Shown in pieces: positions 25,677 to 34,533 of a stretch of DNA of 64,000 nucleotides. The stretch is taken from positions 310,001 to 374,000 of the forward strand of contig NZ_JACHEH010000005.1 in assembly GCF_014201415.1 (NCBI RefSeq). The letters are read 5' to 3'. The translations under genes and the position numbers were made by a program. Origin of the DNA: Chelatococcus composti (GTDB taxonomy: Bacteria > Pseudomonadota > Alphaproteobacteria > Rhizobiales > Beijerinckiaceae). How positions within the stretch are numbered: the first letter of the stretch is position 1; each line of letters opens with the position of its first letter. Under the pieces are notes generated by a model that worked only from the letters and a program-made list of their open reading frames with translations, was not told the origin of the DNA and ran no database searches.

Positions 25677-28181
25677 TCAGATGAGGTTCTCGTTGAACCA
25701 GAGCTCGACACGTTCGAAGGCGAGCCGGCAACCCTCCTCGCCCTGCGGCAGCCTTGCGATGAGGAGAAGCCGGTCGTTGCCCCGGCTCGCACCGTAGGCG
25801 GAGAGTTCGATCAATACCTGCCGGCCGGGGCCGAGCGTATGCCAGGCGCTCAGGGCGACGTCGTCGGCCGCATCGTCGCCGTTGAGGTGGGCGAGGATGC
25901 GCTCCGTCGCGGTGTTGCCGCGCGCCAGGGCAATGGCGGCCTCGACCCCGCCGGTGTTCTCGTCGAGATTGCGCACATGGGCGGCGATGCGGCCGAGCCG
26001 GCGGTGTGGGCCACGCAGCTCGCCGATCGTCAGCTCCCGCGCGATGGGGCGCAGGACGATGCCTTCGCCGTCGCCGTGCCATTGCACTGGTTCCCAGTCT
26101 CGCACCCGCCCGCCGGGATGGATGCGCGAAACCGCCCGCAGATGCTCGCCGTGCCATGACAGCGGCCGGTCCGGACCATCCCCGGGCGGCTGCACCGGGT
26201 CGAGGCTCAAGAGGCGGGCCGACATCCCGGCGGCCATCGCCGCCGCGTCCATGAGCCCGGCCGAGATCTTCTTGGTCGTCTCGCGCCGGCCGGCGATGAA
26301 GGCGTCCATCGTCGCCGCGACCATGGGCAGGACCAGGATGTTCTCGCCCTTCAGGGCGCATTCGCGCGCGAAGACCTCGAACCACAGGTCGCCTGCCTTC
26401 GGATCGAACGGAACACGCGCCGGCAGCTCACGTCGCAGCAGGCAGAATGGCGGCACGATGCGGCTCGAAAGGAGCGCCGTCGAAGGCGCCTCGCCCGAGT
26501 AACCGCGCAGATAGTCGCTTCGCCCGGTGCGCGCATCGACGAGTTCGACATGGCCGCCGACGAGGGCGAGATTTGGATCGCGCGCCATGGCGGCGAGCGC
26601 GGCGGTGACGAAGCCCGGTGCAGCCTCGAAGCCGAAGGGATAGAGCAGGACCACCTCACGCTCCGTCGCGGCCAGCCGGCGCGACAGCATCTCGGGACAC
26701 TCGTTCTTGCCGGAGGTGAACACGGCCTGCCAGCCGTGGGCCGCGATGCGGCGCGCCTCCGGCCCGTCCGGCGAGAAATCCGCCCGCGGCAGGAGGAACT
26801 GCACGGCGTCCTTCCCGCTTTTCACGTCGAGCTCCACACCGAGATGGAGTACGGTGTCAAAATGGCGCTCGAACTCAGCGGGAGAGCGAATGCCGTGGCA
26901 GACGACCGTGACGCCCGGCCGCTCCTTTGCCGTTGCGGGATTTCGGCGGGCAGGCCATGCCTCCGGGCGCAACCAGTAGGGTGTGTCCGGCGTCACGCTG
27001 ACGGGGGCGGAGGGGCGCCATTCGAGAGCCTTCTCCATCGCATCGGCGAGGCCCTCGACGGAGCCGTCGAACAGCAGGCAGTTCTCTTCGTCGCGCCAGC
27101 GCGAGGTGGGGCCGAAGGCGGGGCAGCGCCCGTTGAGAATGACCTTGCAGCCCATCGTGCTCGCCTCGAAGGCGAACAGGCACAGGCTCTCGTAGTCGGA
27201 CGGCACAACCACGATGGAGCGGGCGAGGTGGCTCTCACGCTCGGCGGCACTGGCGCCGAAGAGGAACACGATCCTGTCCTTGAGCGCATCCGGAACGAGC
27301 GCGCGCAGGCCCGCGATATAGGCTTCGTCCCAGCCATAGGATACGAGCCGGAAGGAGCCGGGATGGTCCGGATGCCGTTCGAGGAAGAGGATCGCGGCGC
27401 GGATGAAAAGGTCCGGTCGCTTGCAGGGCTGCAGGCGCGAGGAGAAGATGAAGTCGACGGGGGCAGGCTCGATCGTCACCGACCGGTCGCCATTGTCGAG
27501 GAGGATGGGCGGGAATTCCAGCTGCGAACGCCCGCGCCAGCGCTCGGCGAGTCCGTAGTGAGCCTCGTTGAGGGCCAGCACGGAACGCTCGTGAGCCACA
27601 ATGAGATCCGCATGCGCCAGCAGATGGCGCTCGGCATCGAAGAAGATGCCAAGGGAATGGCCGGGATGGTGATGGAAACGTTCGGCCCGGTATAGCACCC
27701 CCTGGGTGGAGTGGATGCGGGCAGCGATGAGCGTGCGGGAGAAGGCAAGGCCGGCGCGCTTCGCCTCGATGCTCGCCACGGCCCAGCCCCCGAAATCCGG
27801 GAACTCTATGATGTCGAAGGGGGCGCCCCGCTTGCGCTCGGCAGCGAGAAGGCCCTGATAGTAGCGATAGGAGTTGGCCTGATACCACTCCAGCGTCCAG
27901 GGGTGAGATTCGGCACGAGCGAGGAGCTGGGCCATCAGGTCCGGCCGGCTGCCGAGGGCTGGGCACACGTGCACCTGTGCCACCCCGTCGAAGGTTCCGC
28001 TGAGCAGCATCGCCGCATCGGGCCGGCTCGACAGCAGTTCCGGCGGCACGAGAAAATGGATCTCTGCCGGGAAACCCATCATCTCGTTGTATCGGGCGAA
28101 ATTGTAAAGCATCCGTCCGATGCCGCCGGGCCCGAGCGGATAGAGCTCGTTGGTGACGAAGCAGATTGCCGGCTTCGACAT
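25677..28181 (-). CDS. Large multidomain glycosyltransferase (GT4-type N-terminus)
   Basis: 834 residues. Residues 1-400 look like a GT-B glycosyltransferase: CFVTNELYPLGPGGIGRML at the N-terminus, IFSSRLQPCKRPDLF in the donor domain and VVPSDYESLCLFAFEAS as the nucleotide-sugar binding E-rich motif. Residues about 430-640 carry a GT2-like piece (EVVLLYPFGFEAAPGF, LALVGGHVELVDARTG). The last 150 residues are strand-rich (HTLGPGRQVLIELSAYG), perhaps a binding domain. The ATG at 28181 is two bases after the upstream gene's stop, so translation is coupled to the next glycosyltransferase. Probably acts at the cytoplasmic membrane on a surface glycan; linkage unknown. Confidence 0.82.
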   Translation of the reverse strand: MSKPAICFVTNELYPLGPGGIGRMLYNFARYNEMMGFPAEIHFLVPPELLSSRPDAAMLLSGTFDGVAQVHVCPALGSRPDLMAQLLARAESHPWTLEWYQANSYRYYQGLLAAERKRGAPFDIIEFPDFGGWAVASIEAKRAGLAFSRTLIAARIHSTQGVLYRAERFHHHPGHSLGIFFDAERHLLAHADLIVAHERSVLALNEAHYGLAERWRGRSQLEFPPILLDNGDRSVTIEPAPVDFIFSSRLQPCKRPDLFIRAAILFLERHPDHPGSFRLVSYGWDEAYIAGLRALVPDALKDRIVFLFGASAAERESHLARSIVVVPSDYESLCLFAFEASTMGCKVILNGRCPAFGPTSRWRDEENCLLFDGSVEGLADAMEKALEWRPSAPVSVTPDTPYWLRPEAWPARRNPATAKERPGVTVVCHGIRSPAEFERHFDTVLHLGVELDVKSGKDAVQFLLPRADFSPDGPEARRIAAHGWQAVFTSGKNECPEMLSRRLAATEREVVLLYPFGFEAAPGFVTAALAAMARDPNLALVGGHVELVDARTGRSDYLRGYSGEAPSTALLSSRIVPPFCLLRRELPARVPFDPKAGDLWFEVFARECALKGENILVLPMVAATMDAFIAGRRETTKKISAGLMDAAAMAAGMSARLLSLDPVQPPGDGPDRPLSWHGEHLRAVSRIHPGGRVRDWEPVQWHGDGEGIVLRPIARELTIGELRGPHRRLGRIAAHVRNLDENTGGVEAAIALARGNTATERILAHLNGDDAADDVALSAWHTLGPGRQVLIELSAYGASRGNDRLLLIARLPQGEEGCRLAFERVELWFNENLI

Positions 28182-28182
28182 G

Positions 28183-30537
28183 TCACAGGCCCAGGAAATC
28201 GGCATACCGCTCGGCCGCGAGGGCGTGGCGTCGGGAGAGGTGGTTGGCGATCATCTCTTCCATCGCCGCAGGGTCGTCATGCCTGAGGGCTACCAACCGT
28301 TCGACATCACGGGCGAGGAGGGCCGGATTGTCGAGATGCAGGGTGGTGCAGAGCCGGATCAGCGGATCATCCTCGAATTCGCGGATGTAAAGCGGCCCCG
28401 TCATGGCCGGCGTGCCGACGGCGAAGCTCTCGAGCTGCGTCATGGGCTGGCATTCGGCGAGGGTCGCCAAGAGCACGAGCGAGCTGCGCGCCATCTCGTC
28501 AAGGAGGTCACGCCCGCGCAGATAGCCGACGAGCCGCAACCGGTCGAGATTCACCAGGCTTTCGAGGCCATTGGGGAAGTTGGCCGTCTTGACCAGCTCG
28601 ACGTTGCTCGCGCCAAGGGCCCCGAGCACATTGGTGTACATGTTCTTGCGCCAGCCGGGGTCGAGCGGCGTGTAGACCGAACGGATCTCGGGCGGTTGCA
28701 GGGCGCCGGACACCGGCAGATCCGGCGCGAAATTGATGATGAGGCCGGGCCAGTAGCTCTCGATGACGGAGCTAAAATCGGGCTTGACCGACCCCAGGCC
28801 CTGCAGCGTGCCCATGCGCAGCCGGATGAGCAGGCGCGCTTGCATGTTCATCTCGAAGTAATGCTCGAACTGCGCTGTGGTCACGTGCGTGACCGCGTAG
28901 CAGTGCAGACCGGAGCCGAAACGGGCACGCAAGGCCAGGAGCAGCTGGTCGGCATTCTCCGAATAGCCCTGGAAGACGACGTGCGTGATGCCGAGGGCCT
29001 GGATCTCCTCCGCGATCTGGGCCTTGTCCGTCTCCTCGAGTGGCACGTCGGCAGGGATGAGGAGTTTATGCCCGGGGCAATAGGCGGTCGCCTGGCGGAT
29101 GCCGTGCCACTCGTGGTGCGCCACGTGCAGGACGCGCTCGAAACCGGCGATGCGATGGGCCGCGCGCAGCATGGCCGGCGTGTCGAACACCGGCTTCAGG
29201 ACGTTCGTGGAGGGGGAGGGTGCCGGCCTGGCAATCTCCCGCGGCTCGGCGCTGGGGACGATGAAGCGGCCCGGGCGATGCCGGCCTTCGAAACGGCCGA
29301 ACAGGAGGAAATGCTGATAGCCCGACTGCAGCTGGCCCTTCTGCACGGCGTCAGCGACATCGGGGTTCGCCGCGAGATAGGACGTCTCGTCGAAATGGTC
29401 GGGAATGGGGATGGGCGCCCCGAGCTTCTTCAGGGCCTCCACAGCCTGGTTCCATCCAGCATCCGCCTCCAGGGGGCGTACGCGCAGAGACCGCACGAAG
29501 CTGCCGAGGGTTCGCCTGGCGAGGTGCCGGTTGACGCTGCCGATGACCCAGTCGAGATCCGCCCGGTCGGCGTCCACGGGCGCGCCCACCGGAGACGCGC
29601 CCGCCGGGCCCTCGGCGGCGGCCTGATCGACCACGGGCTCGTCGCGGCGCAGGTCGTCGAGCTGGCTGAGCACGAGGCTGAGCGCCACCGCGCTCTTGTC
29701 GATGTGGCGACGCAGGAAGGTATTGCGGACGACGGCCGCCAGCTCGCTGTGCCGGTGCCCCGCCGCGACCACGGAATTGGCATAGGCCGTGCCCGCGGAC
29801 GCCTGATCCCTGTGATGATAGAAGGCAAGCGGCTCCGGCAGGACACCAATATCGGCCTTGAGCAGGAACTCCAGGTTGAAGAACCAGTCGCCCAGTACCG
29901 GGAGGTCCTCGTTGAAGCCGCCGATCTCCTCCCAGATCGAACGTCGGAAGAGGAAGGAGATGGGCGGAAAGAAATTGCCGCGCAGCATCTGTGAGAGCTG
30001 CACGTCGCGCACCGACGTCTGGAACGGACGGCGCCGCCGCTCGATCACCTCGCCGTCGCGGATGTCCTCCGAGACGTGGATCGAATGGGTGATGACGCCG
30101 CCATAGCGCTGCCCCTGCGGACCCGAGAGGAAGGCGACGGTCTTTTCGAGGAAATCCGGTGCCCAGCTGTCATCGTCGTCGTGGATGACCACGAAGTCCG
30201 ACTGGCTCGCCGCGATACCCGCATTGGACGCGGCCTCCATGCCGCGGCTCTGCGACAGGGATACCAGGAGGATATTGTCCCGCTCGAGCCCGGCACCTTC
30301 GACGATGGACCGTACCGTCTCTGCGTCGCCGCCGTCGTTAACGACCACCCAGAGGAAATCCTTGAAGGTCTGGCTGCTGACGCTTTGCGCCGCGCGCCGC
30401 AGGAGGAGCGGCCGGTTGCGGGTACGTGTGACGACCGCGACCCTGCGCCATGGCGCGGCCTGCGGCGTGCCTGTTGCACGGGAATCGTCCGCAGCAGAAA
30501 GGGTTGGCGCTGCAATATCCATAGGAAGCTGTCGCAT
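28183..30537 (-). CDS. Large bifunctional glycosyltransferase (GT2 N-terminus, GT-B-like C-terminus)
   Basis: 784 residues. The N-terminal 250 residues are a GT2 domain: VAVVTRTRNRPLLLRRA, VVNDGG, FVVIHDDDDSWAPDF (an extended DxD), and GNFFPPISFLFRRSIWEE. In the middle lies a YLAANPDVADAV...FLLFGRFEGR module of the kind found in surface-glycan proteins. The last 330 residues resemble a GT-B transferase (LVGYLRGRDLLDEMARSSL, QPMTQLESFAVGTPAMTG). ATG 30537 is chosen (AAGGTGG upstream); ATG 30522 is an alternative. It is the first gene of the leftward glycan operon. Confidence 0.83.
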   Translation of the reverse strand: MRQLPMDIAAPTLSAADDSRATGTPQAAPWRRVAVVTRTRNRPLLLRRAAQSVSSQTFKDFLWVVVNDGGDAETVRSIVEGAGLERDNILLVSLSQSRGMEAASNAGIAASQSDFVVIHDDDDSWAPDFLEKTVAFLSGPQGQRYGGVITHSIHVSEDIRDGEVIERRRRPFQTSVRDVQLSQMLRGNFFPPISFLFRRSIWEEIGGFNEDLPVLGDWFFNLEFLLKADIGVLPEPLAFYHHRDQASAGTAYANSVVAAGHRHSELAAVVRNTFLRRHIDKSAVALSLVLSQLDDLRRDEPVVDQAAAEGPAGASPVGAPVDADRADLDWVIGSVNRHLARRTLGSFVRSLRVRPLEADAGWNQAVEALKKLGAPIPIPDHFDETSYLAANPDVADAVQKGQLQSGYQHFLLFGRFEGRHRPGRFIVPSAEPREIARPAPSPSTNVLKPVFDTPAMLRAAHRIAGFERVLHVAHHEWHGIRQATAYCPGHKLLIPADVPLEETDKAQIAEEIQALGITHVVFQGYSENADQLLLALRARFGSGLHCYAVTHVTTAQFEHYFEMNMQARLLIRLRMGTLQGLGSVKPDFSSVIESYWPGLIINFAPDLPVSGALQPPEIRSVYTPLDPGWRKNMYTNVLGALGASNVELVKTANFPNGLESLVNLDRLRLVGYLRGRDLLDEMARSSLVLLATLAECQPMTQLESFAVGTPAMTGPLYIREFEDDPLIRLCTTLHLDNPALLARDVERLVALRHDDPAAMEEMIANHLSRRHALAAERYADFLGL

Positions 30538-31199
30538 TATCAGTTCGTTTCCACCTTGCCCGTCGGCTGTCCGGCAGGCTTCCGGTGTTCGGAACGGGCA
30601 CAGGCTCTTTGCCAGCGGGCTGGATTCACGCACGCGAGAGCGCCCGCGCTCTCGCAGCCACTTTCGTCATCGCCGAAGTCCGGGAGCCATCAGCCAATCA
30701 GGGCTTTGGAAAACATCCGGTCAGGGCGACGAAAGGCTGCCTTCAGCCGCGCTGACGCGCAGATTTTCGCGGGAGGCCCGGCCCGCGGTGGGCGATTACG
30801 TCGAAGTGCTTCAGGAGGGGTGGCGTCGACAAGAAGAGCGCATGGCAATCGTTCCAATAAAACTGAATCAGATGCCGTAATCAAACTATATCGGCACTGT
30901 AGGCCACCTTATTTTCGCTCCCGCGGATCGTCAAGGGCGCCGGCGGGCGTCTCGTGAGAGGCGTTCGCGAAGGGGGCGACAGGTGCACAGCTGTGCATCC
31001 CAGTTGGTGGCTGATGCGCTTAGGCCGGCGAAGTGCGGCGTAATGCCGCATGTCTTGCGCCGCGTTTCCGCCTTTTTGCCGAGATTGGACCGCCTTGACA
31101 ACGGTCCGGGGAAAGGTAGAGGATTCAAAACATAAGAGTTTTATTAACGAAAAAATACGTACCGCGTCATTCTCTGCGTGTGTTGCTGGCACGGACATT
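30538..31199. other. Divergent intergenic region between two glycosyltransferase operons
   Basis: 662 bases without a convincing gene. The left two thirds are GC-rich; the right end (about 31120-31165) is AT-rich and could hold a promoter for the rightward gene. TTGACA at 31095-31100 is followed after 16 bases by only a poor -10 (TAGAGG). A 9-bp hairpin lies at 30634-30655. Open frames here show no recognisable product. Confidence 0.5.
30634..30655. repeat. Inverted repeat (9-bp stem, 4-base loop)
   Basis: GCGAGAGCG at 30634-30642 and CGCTCTCGC at 30647-30655 pair perfectly around CCCG. It is not followed by a T run on either strand, so it is not a usual terminator. It lies about 100 bases upstream of the leftward glycosyltransferase start, where it could be a leader hairpin or an operator. 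Confidence 0.5.
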
Positions 31200-32183
31200 G
31201 TGTTAACCTTATCATTGCGCATCTTTTCGGCGGTCGTCGCCTATCGGCCCGACCAGGAATTACTCCTGGAGGTGGTGTCCGTGCTGGCCCGGACGACCGA
31301 ATGCGTTCTGATTTTTGCCAACTCACCTTTATCACAGGTTCGCCGTGAAGGGTTGCTCGCCGCCGGTGGCAACGCGCGCATCGAGATCATCCAGTCGCGC
31401 GAGAACGTTGGCCTGGGCTGCGCCTACAACGAGATCATGCGGCGCGCAGGCCAGTATGGCGGCGACGCGGTACTGCTCGTCGACCAGGATTCGACGTTGC
31501 GTCCGCAGGTCGTTCAACATCTCGCCGATACGATGAGGGAGCTCTGCGCGGCGGGACACAAGGTCGCCGCGGTCGGTGTCCAGCCCGTCGGGCCCCGGCA
31601 GGCCAGAGGGCGCTTCAAGGACGTGCGCATCTTCCTGCGTCCGGGCCGCAGCGACGCCACCACGGTCCGTGCCGTGGACTTCGTGATCTCTTCCGGCTCG
31701 CTCGTTTCAGTTTCCGCCTATGAGGCCGTCGGACCGTTCCGGGACGACTTTTTCATCGATGCCGTCGACATCGAGTGGTGCTTTCGCGCCTGGCACCGGG
31801 GGTTTTCATGCTGGGTCGCACGGGATGCCCTGATGGAGCATCGACTCGGGCAAGGGTCGATCGCTGTGCCCATGCTGCGCCTCAAGCTGCCCGTGCAGCC
31901 GCCTCATAGGCTCTACACCTATGTCCGCAATCAGGTCCGCATGCTCGCAATGCGGCACGTGCCGTTGCGATGGAAGGTCAAGATGGTGCCCTACATCTGT
32001 CTTCAGGCCGTGGTCTACGCGGTCAAGGGGCGGCATCGCGCCTATGCTCTGAAGGCAATCGGCCGCGGTATGTGGGACGGTCTGCGGACCATGTCGGCGC
32101 CGGTGCCGCAGCCGGCGCTGCCCGAGCCCGGCTGCGACGTAGACGCGTCGGACCCACCCACCACCAGCACGGCCGAGCAATGA
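31200..32183 (+). CDS. Glycosyltransferase family 2 (rhamnosyltransferase-like)
   Basis: 327 residues from GTG 31200; TTG 31215 or an upstream ATG at 31050 are other options, since no ribosome site decides it. The GT2 fold is seen in FSAVVAYRPDQELL, ENVGLGCAYNEIM, VLLVDQDSTLRPQVV (the DxD metal site), DFVISSGSLVS and FIDAVDIEWCFRAWHRGF, a layout typical of WbbL/RfbN-like rhamnosyltransferases. Basic C-terminal helices suggest membrane association. It overlaps a possible start of the exporter permease (ATGA at 32180), so it belongs to a glycan-export operon with Wzm and Wzt. Confidence 0.82.
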   Translation: MLTLSLRIFSAVVAYRPDQELLLEVVSVLARTTECVLIFANSPLSQVRREGLLAAGGNARIEIIQSRENVGLGCAYNEIMRRAGQYGGDAVLLVDQDSTLRPQVVQHLADTMRELCAAGHKVAAVGVQPVGPRQARGRFKDVRIFLRPGRSDATTVRAVDFVISSGSLVSVSAYEAVGPFRDDFFIDAVDIEWCFRAWHRGFSCWVARDALMEHRLGQGSIAVPMLRLKLPVQPPHRLYTYVRNQVRMLAMRHVPLRWKVKMVPYICLQAVVYAVKGRHRAYALKAIGRGMWDGLRTMSAPVPQPALPEPGCDVDASDPPTTSTAEQ

Positions 32184-32242
32184 GCAGCCGGCGCCATGTC
32201 CGCTCCCCAACCGCACAGGCAGGATTAGCAAGAAGCCGATAC

Positions 32243-33052
32243 ATGTCCCTCTTCCCGACCGGAGCAGACTGGCGGCGTGCCGCGAAGGACCTCGTGGAGG
32301 GCCTTGCGGCTTGGCATATCTGGACGCTGCTTGCCTTCAACGACATCCGGCAGCGCTACAAGCGCTCCCGCTTCGGCCAGTTCTGGATCACGCTGAGCAC
32401 CGGCATCTTCATCGCCGGCATCGGGAGCGTCTATTCCTTCCTGTTCGGCCAGCCGGTCGAGACCTACATTCCCTACCTTGCCGTCAACATCGTCATCTGG
32501 GGAATGCTCGCCGGCATCGTCACCGACAGCACTGCCGCCTTCACGCAGGCCGGCTCTATCCTGGGCCAGCAGGCGTTGCCGAAGACGATCTTCGTCATGC
32601 GCGTCATCGTTCGCCAGCTCATCATCCTGGCGCACAACCTGGTCATCATCGCGCTGGTCTTCCTGCTGTTCGGCATCGTGCCGACTGCGGCCGCCGTCAT
32701 GGCCGTGCCGGGGCTGTTGCTCCTTGCTGTGGCGTCGCTGCCGGCGGGGATGACGATTGGCCTCCTGTGCACGCGCTTCCGCGACCTGCCGCAGATCATC
32801 CAGAGCCTGCTGCAGGTGGCCTTCTTCCTGACGCCGGTGATGTGGCATGTAGACCAGCTTGGTGGCCGTGTGCCCTACGTCATCGACTTCAACCCCTTCG
32901 CTATCTTCCTGCTGCTTGTTGCCGACCCGCTGCACGGGCATTGGCCCGGCATCGGGCGCTATGTGCAGGCGCTCGCGATCATCGGTACGATGGTTCTCGT
33001 GACTGCCCCGCTCTTCGCGCGGTTCCGGGCGCGCATCGTCTACTGGCTGTAA
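32243..33052 (+). CDS. ABC transporter permease for surface polysaccharide export (Wzm-like)
   Basis: 269 residues of the ABC-2 type. The N-terminal cytoplasmic segment LLAFNDIRQRYKRSRFGQFW is the signature of Wzm/KpsM exporters and is followed by six hydrophobic helices; PVMWHVDQLGGRVPYVIDFNPF precedes the last ones. It should form the inner-membrane channel for a lipid-linked glycan together with the ATPase encoded 9 bases downstream. An alternative ATG at 32180 overlaps the stop of the preceding gene and would add 21 residues. Confidence 0.88.
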   Translation: MSLFPTGADWRRAAKDLVEGLAAWHIWTLLAFNDIRQRYKRSRFGQFWITLSTGIFIAGIGSVYSFLFGQPVETYIPYLAVNIVIWGMLAGIVTDSTAAFTQAGSILGQQALPKTIFVMRVIVRQLIILAHNLVIIALVFLLFGIVPTAAAVMAVPGLLLLAVASLPAGMTIGLLCTRFRDLPQIIQSLLQVAFFLTPVMWHVDQLGGRVPYVIDFNPFAIFLLLVADPLHGHWPGIGRYVQALAIIGTMVLVTAPLFARFRARIVYWL

Positions 33053-33061
33053 GGAGGCGTC

Positions 33062-33805
33062 ATGCCCTTAATCGAGCTGCGCGACGTCTCGGTCGACTTC
33101 CCCATCTACAACTCGCGCAGCCGCTCGCTGCGCAATGCTCTCATGGCGCGGATCGGCGGCCGGCTGGCGGGGGAGGGGGACCTTGTGACCGTGCGGGCCC
33201 TGCAGGACATCTCGATCACGCTCAACCCTGGAGATCGGGTTGCGCTCATCGGCCGCAACGGGGCCGGCAAATCCACCCTGTTGCGGGTGCTCGCCGGCGC
33301 CTACGAGCCGACGGCCGGATCGGCCGTCATCAACGGGCGCGTGTCCTCCCTCTTCGATCTGACGATGGGCATGGATGCCGAGCTGACCGGGGTGGACAAC
33401 GTGATCCTGCGCGGCGTCTTTCTCGGCATGAGCATTGCCGAGGCCCGCAGCTACATTCCGGAGGTGGCGGAGTTCTCGGAACTCGGCAGCTTCATGCACC
33501 TGCCCATGCGCACCTATTCCAGCGGCATGCGCCTTCGGCTTGCCTTCGCCATCTCCACGGTGCGCACGCCGGACATCCTGCTGCTCGACGAGTTCATCAG
33601 CGTCGGCGACGAGAGTTTCGCCCGCAAGGCGCGCGAGCGGCTGGAACGGATGATCGACGAGGCGCACATTCTCGTCCTCGCCTCCCACTCCCTGCAGACG
33701 CTGAGAGCCTATTGCAACCGCGCGCTGCTGCTCGACGAGGGGCGGATCATCGCTGACGGGGCGATCGAGGACGTTCTGGACCGTTACAAGGGGGGCGCCG
33801 CCTAG
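33062..33805 (+). CDS. ABC transporter ATP-binding protein for polysaccharide export (Wzt-like, short form)
   Basis: 247 residues. Walker [10 protein letters not shown], signature YSSGMRLRLAFA and Walker B ILLLDEFISVGDESF are visible; the early LRDVSVDFPIYNSRSRSLR region is typical of the polysaccharide-exporting ABC2 group. AAGGAGGCGTC precedes the ATG. Unlike the second exporter ATPase at 49178, it has no C-terminal glycan-recognition domain, so it would export a substrate without a modified end group, or through a capsule (KpsT-like) route. Its TAG and the opposite gene's TAG share the tetranucleotide CTAG at 33802-33805. Confidence 0.9.
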   Translation: MPLIELRDVSVDFPIYNSRSRSLRNALMARIGGRLAGEGDLVTVRALQDISITLNPGDRVALIGRNGAGKSTLLRVLAGAYEPTAGSAVINGRVSSLFDLTMGMDAELTGVDNVILRGVFLGMSIAEARSYIPEVAEFSELGSFMHLPMRTYSSGMRLRLAFAISTVRTPDILLLDEFISVGDESFARKARERLERMIDEAHILVLASHSLQTLRAYCNRALLLDEGRIIADGAIEDVLDRYKGGAA

Positions 33806-34458
33806 CCGCGTGCCTTTGCCGCCAGCGCCTTTGCTCTTGCGTGGTCCGGATACCAAGCGGTGAAGCGGATCGCGGCCAGCATTGCCGCCAGCTGGATCAC
33901 CCAGCCGGTCCAGATGTTGTTGCTGTCGTTCAGAACCGCGTCGCCATACCAGCCCGAGAGCGCGGCGACGAGAAACGCCACCGCCCATCCGGCCGTGATG
34001 AAATAGTTGATGCGCAGGAACAGCGGCGAGTGCCAGTACTGCGGATCAACCTCGTCGCGGGCGTAGGGCAGGGTGAACGGCATGCGCAGGAGGATGGACC
34101 CGGCCGCCAGCACGAACAGCGTGATGTTGGAAATCTCGCCGACCCATTTCTCCAGCCAGGCCTGGCCCGCTGCGTCGAGCAGGAGATGGGCGGCGAACAG
34201 CCCGAGGAAGAAGACGACGTCGAGCGCCCCGAGCAGCTTGAACGACCGGCCCCGCCACAGATCCGAGGCGAAGAAGAAGACGGAGATCGCCAGCGCTGTG
34301 ACGGACACCCATGCGATGGTCCCGGGGCCTTCGAAGACGGCGAGGAAAATCCAGGGGGCGAGCCCGGAGAGCGGGCCGTCGAGGATGTGGGCGAGGGTGG
34401 ACGCAAGAGCTTCCCGCCAGCCGCGAGGCGCACAGTGCTCGTCGGTTCCTTCGGCCAT
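33802..34458 (-). CDS. Membrane protein of unknown function
   Basis: 218 residues with about six hydrophobic helices (APWIFLAVF, IAWVSVTALAISVFFFASDLW, LDVVFFLGLFAAHLLL, ISNITLFVLAAGSILL, FITAGWAVAFLVAALSGW, WVIQLAAMLAAIRFTAW) in an intracellular-septation or permease-like pattern, but no family is recognised with confidence. It runs opposite to the exporter genes and its stop overlaps theirs. It lies 75 bases downstream of a GntR gene on the same strand. Confidence 0.72.
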   Translation of the reverse strand: MAEGTDEHCAPRGWREALASTLAHILDGPLSGLAPWIFLAVFEGPGTIAWVSVTALAISVFFFASDLWRGRSFKLLGALDVVFFLGLFAAHLLLDAAGQAWLEKWVGEISNITLFVLAAGSILLRMPFTLPYARDEVDPQYWHSPLFLRINYFITAGWAVAFLVAALSGWYGDAVLNDSNNIWTGWVIQLAAMLAAIRFTAWYPDHARAKALAAKARG

Positions 34459-34533
34459 GGCGCCTCGCGCTGCGGTACGTGACGCGCCTCGGCGCCCGGA
34501 TACTCCCTCGATGTATCACATGTTGAAGCGGCG

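Noticed and set aside
31187-31202. Sigma-54-like TGGCACG-N4-TTGTG
   Set aside because: The -12 GC is GT here and the site overlaps the likely start codon of the glycosyltransferase, so there is no room for a transcript start before it.
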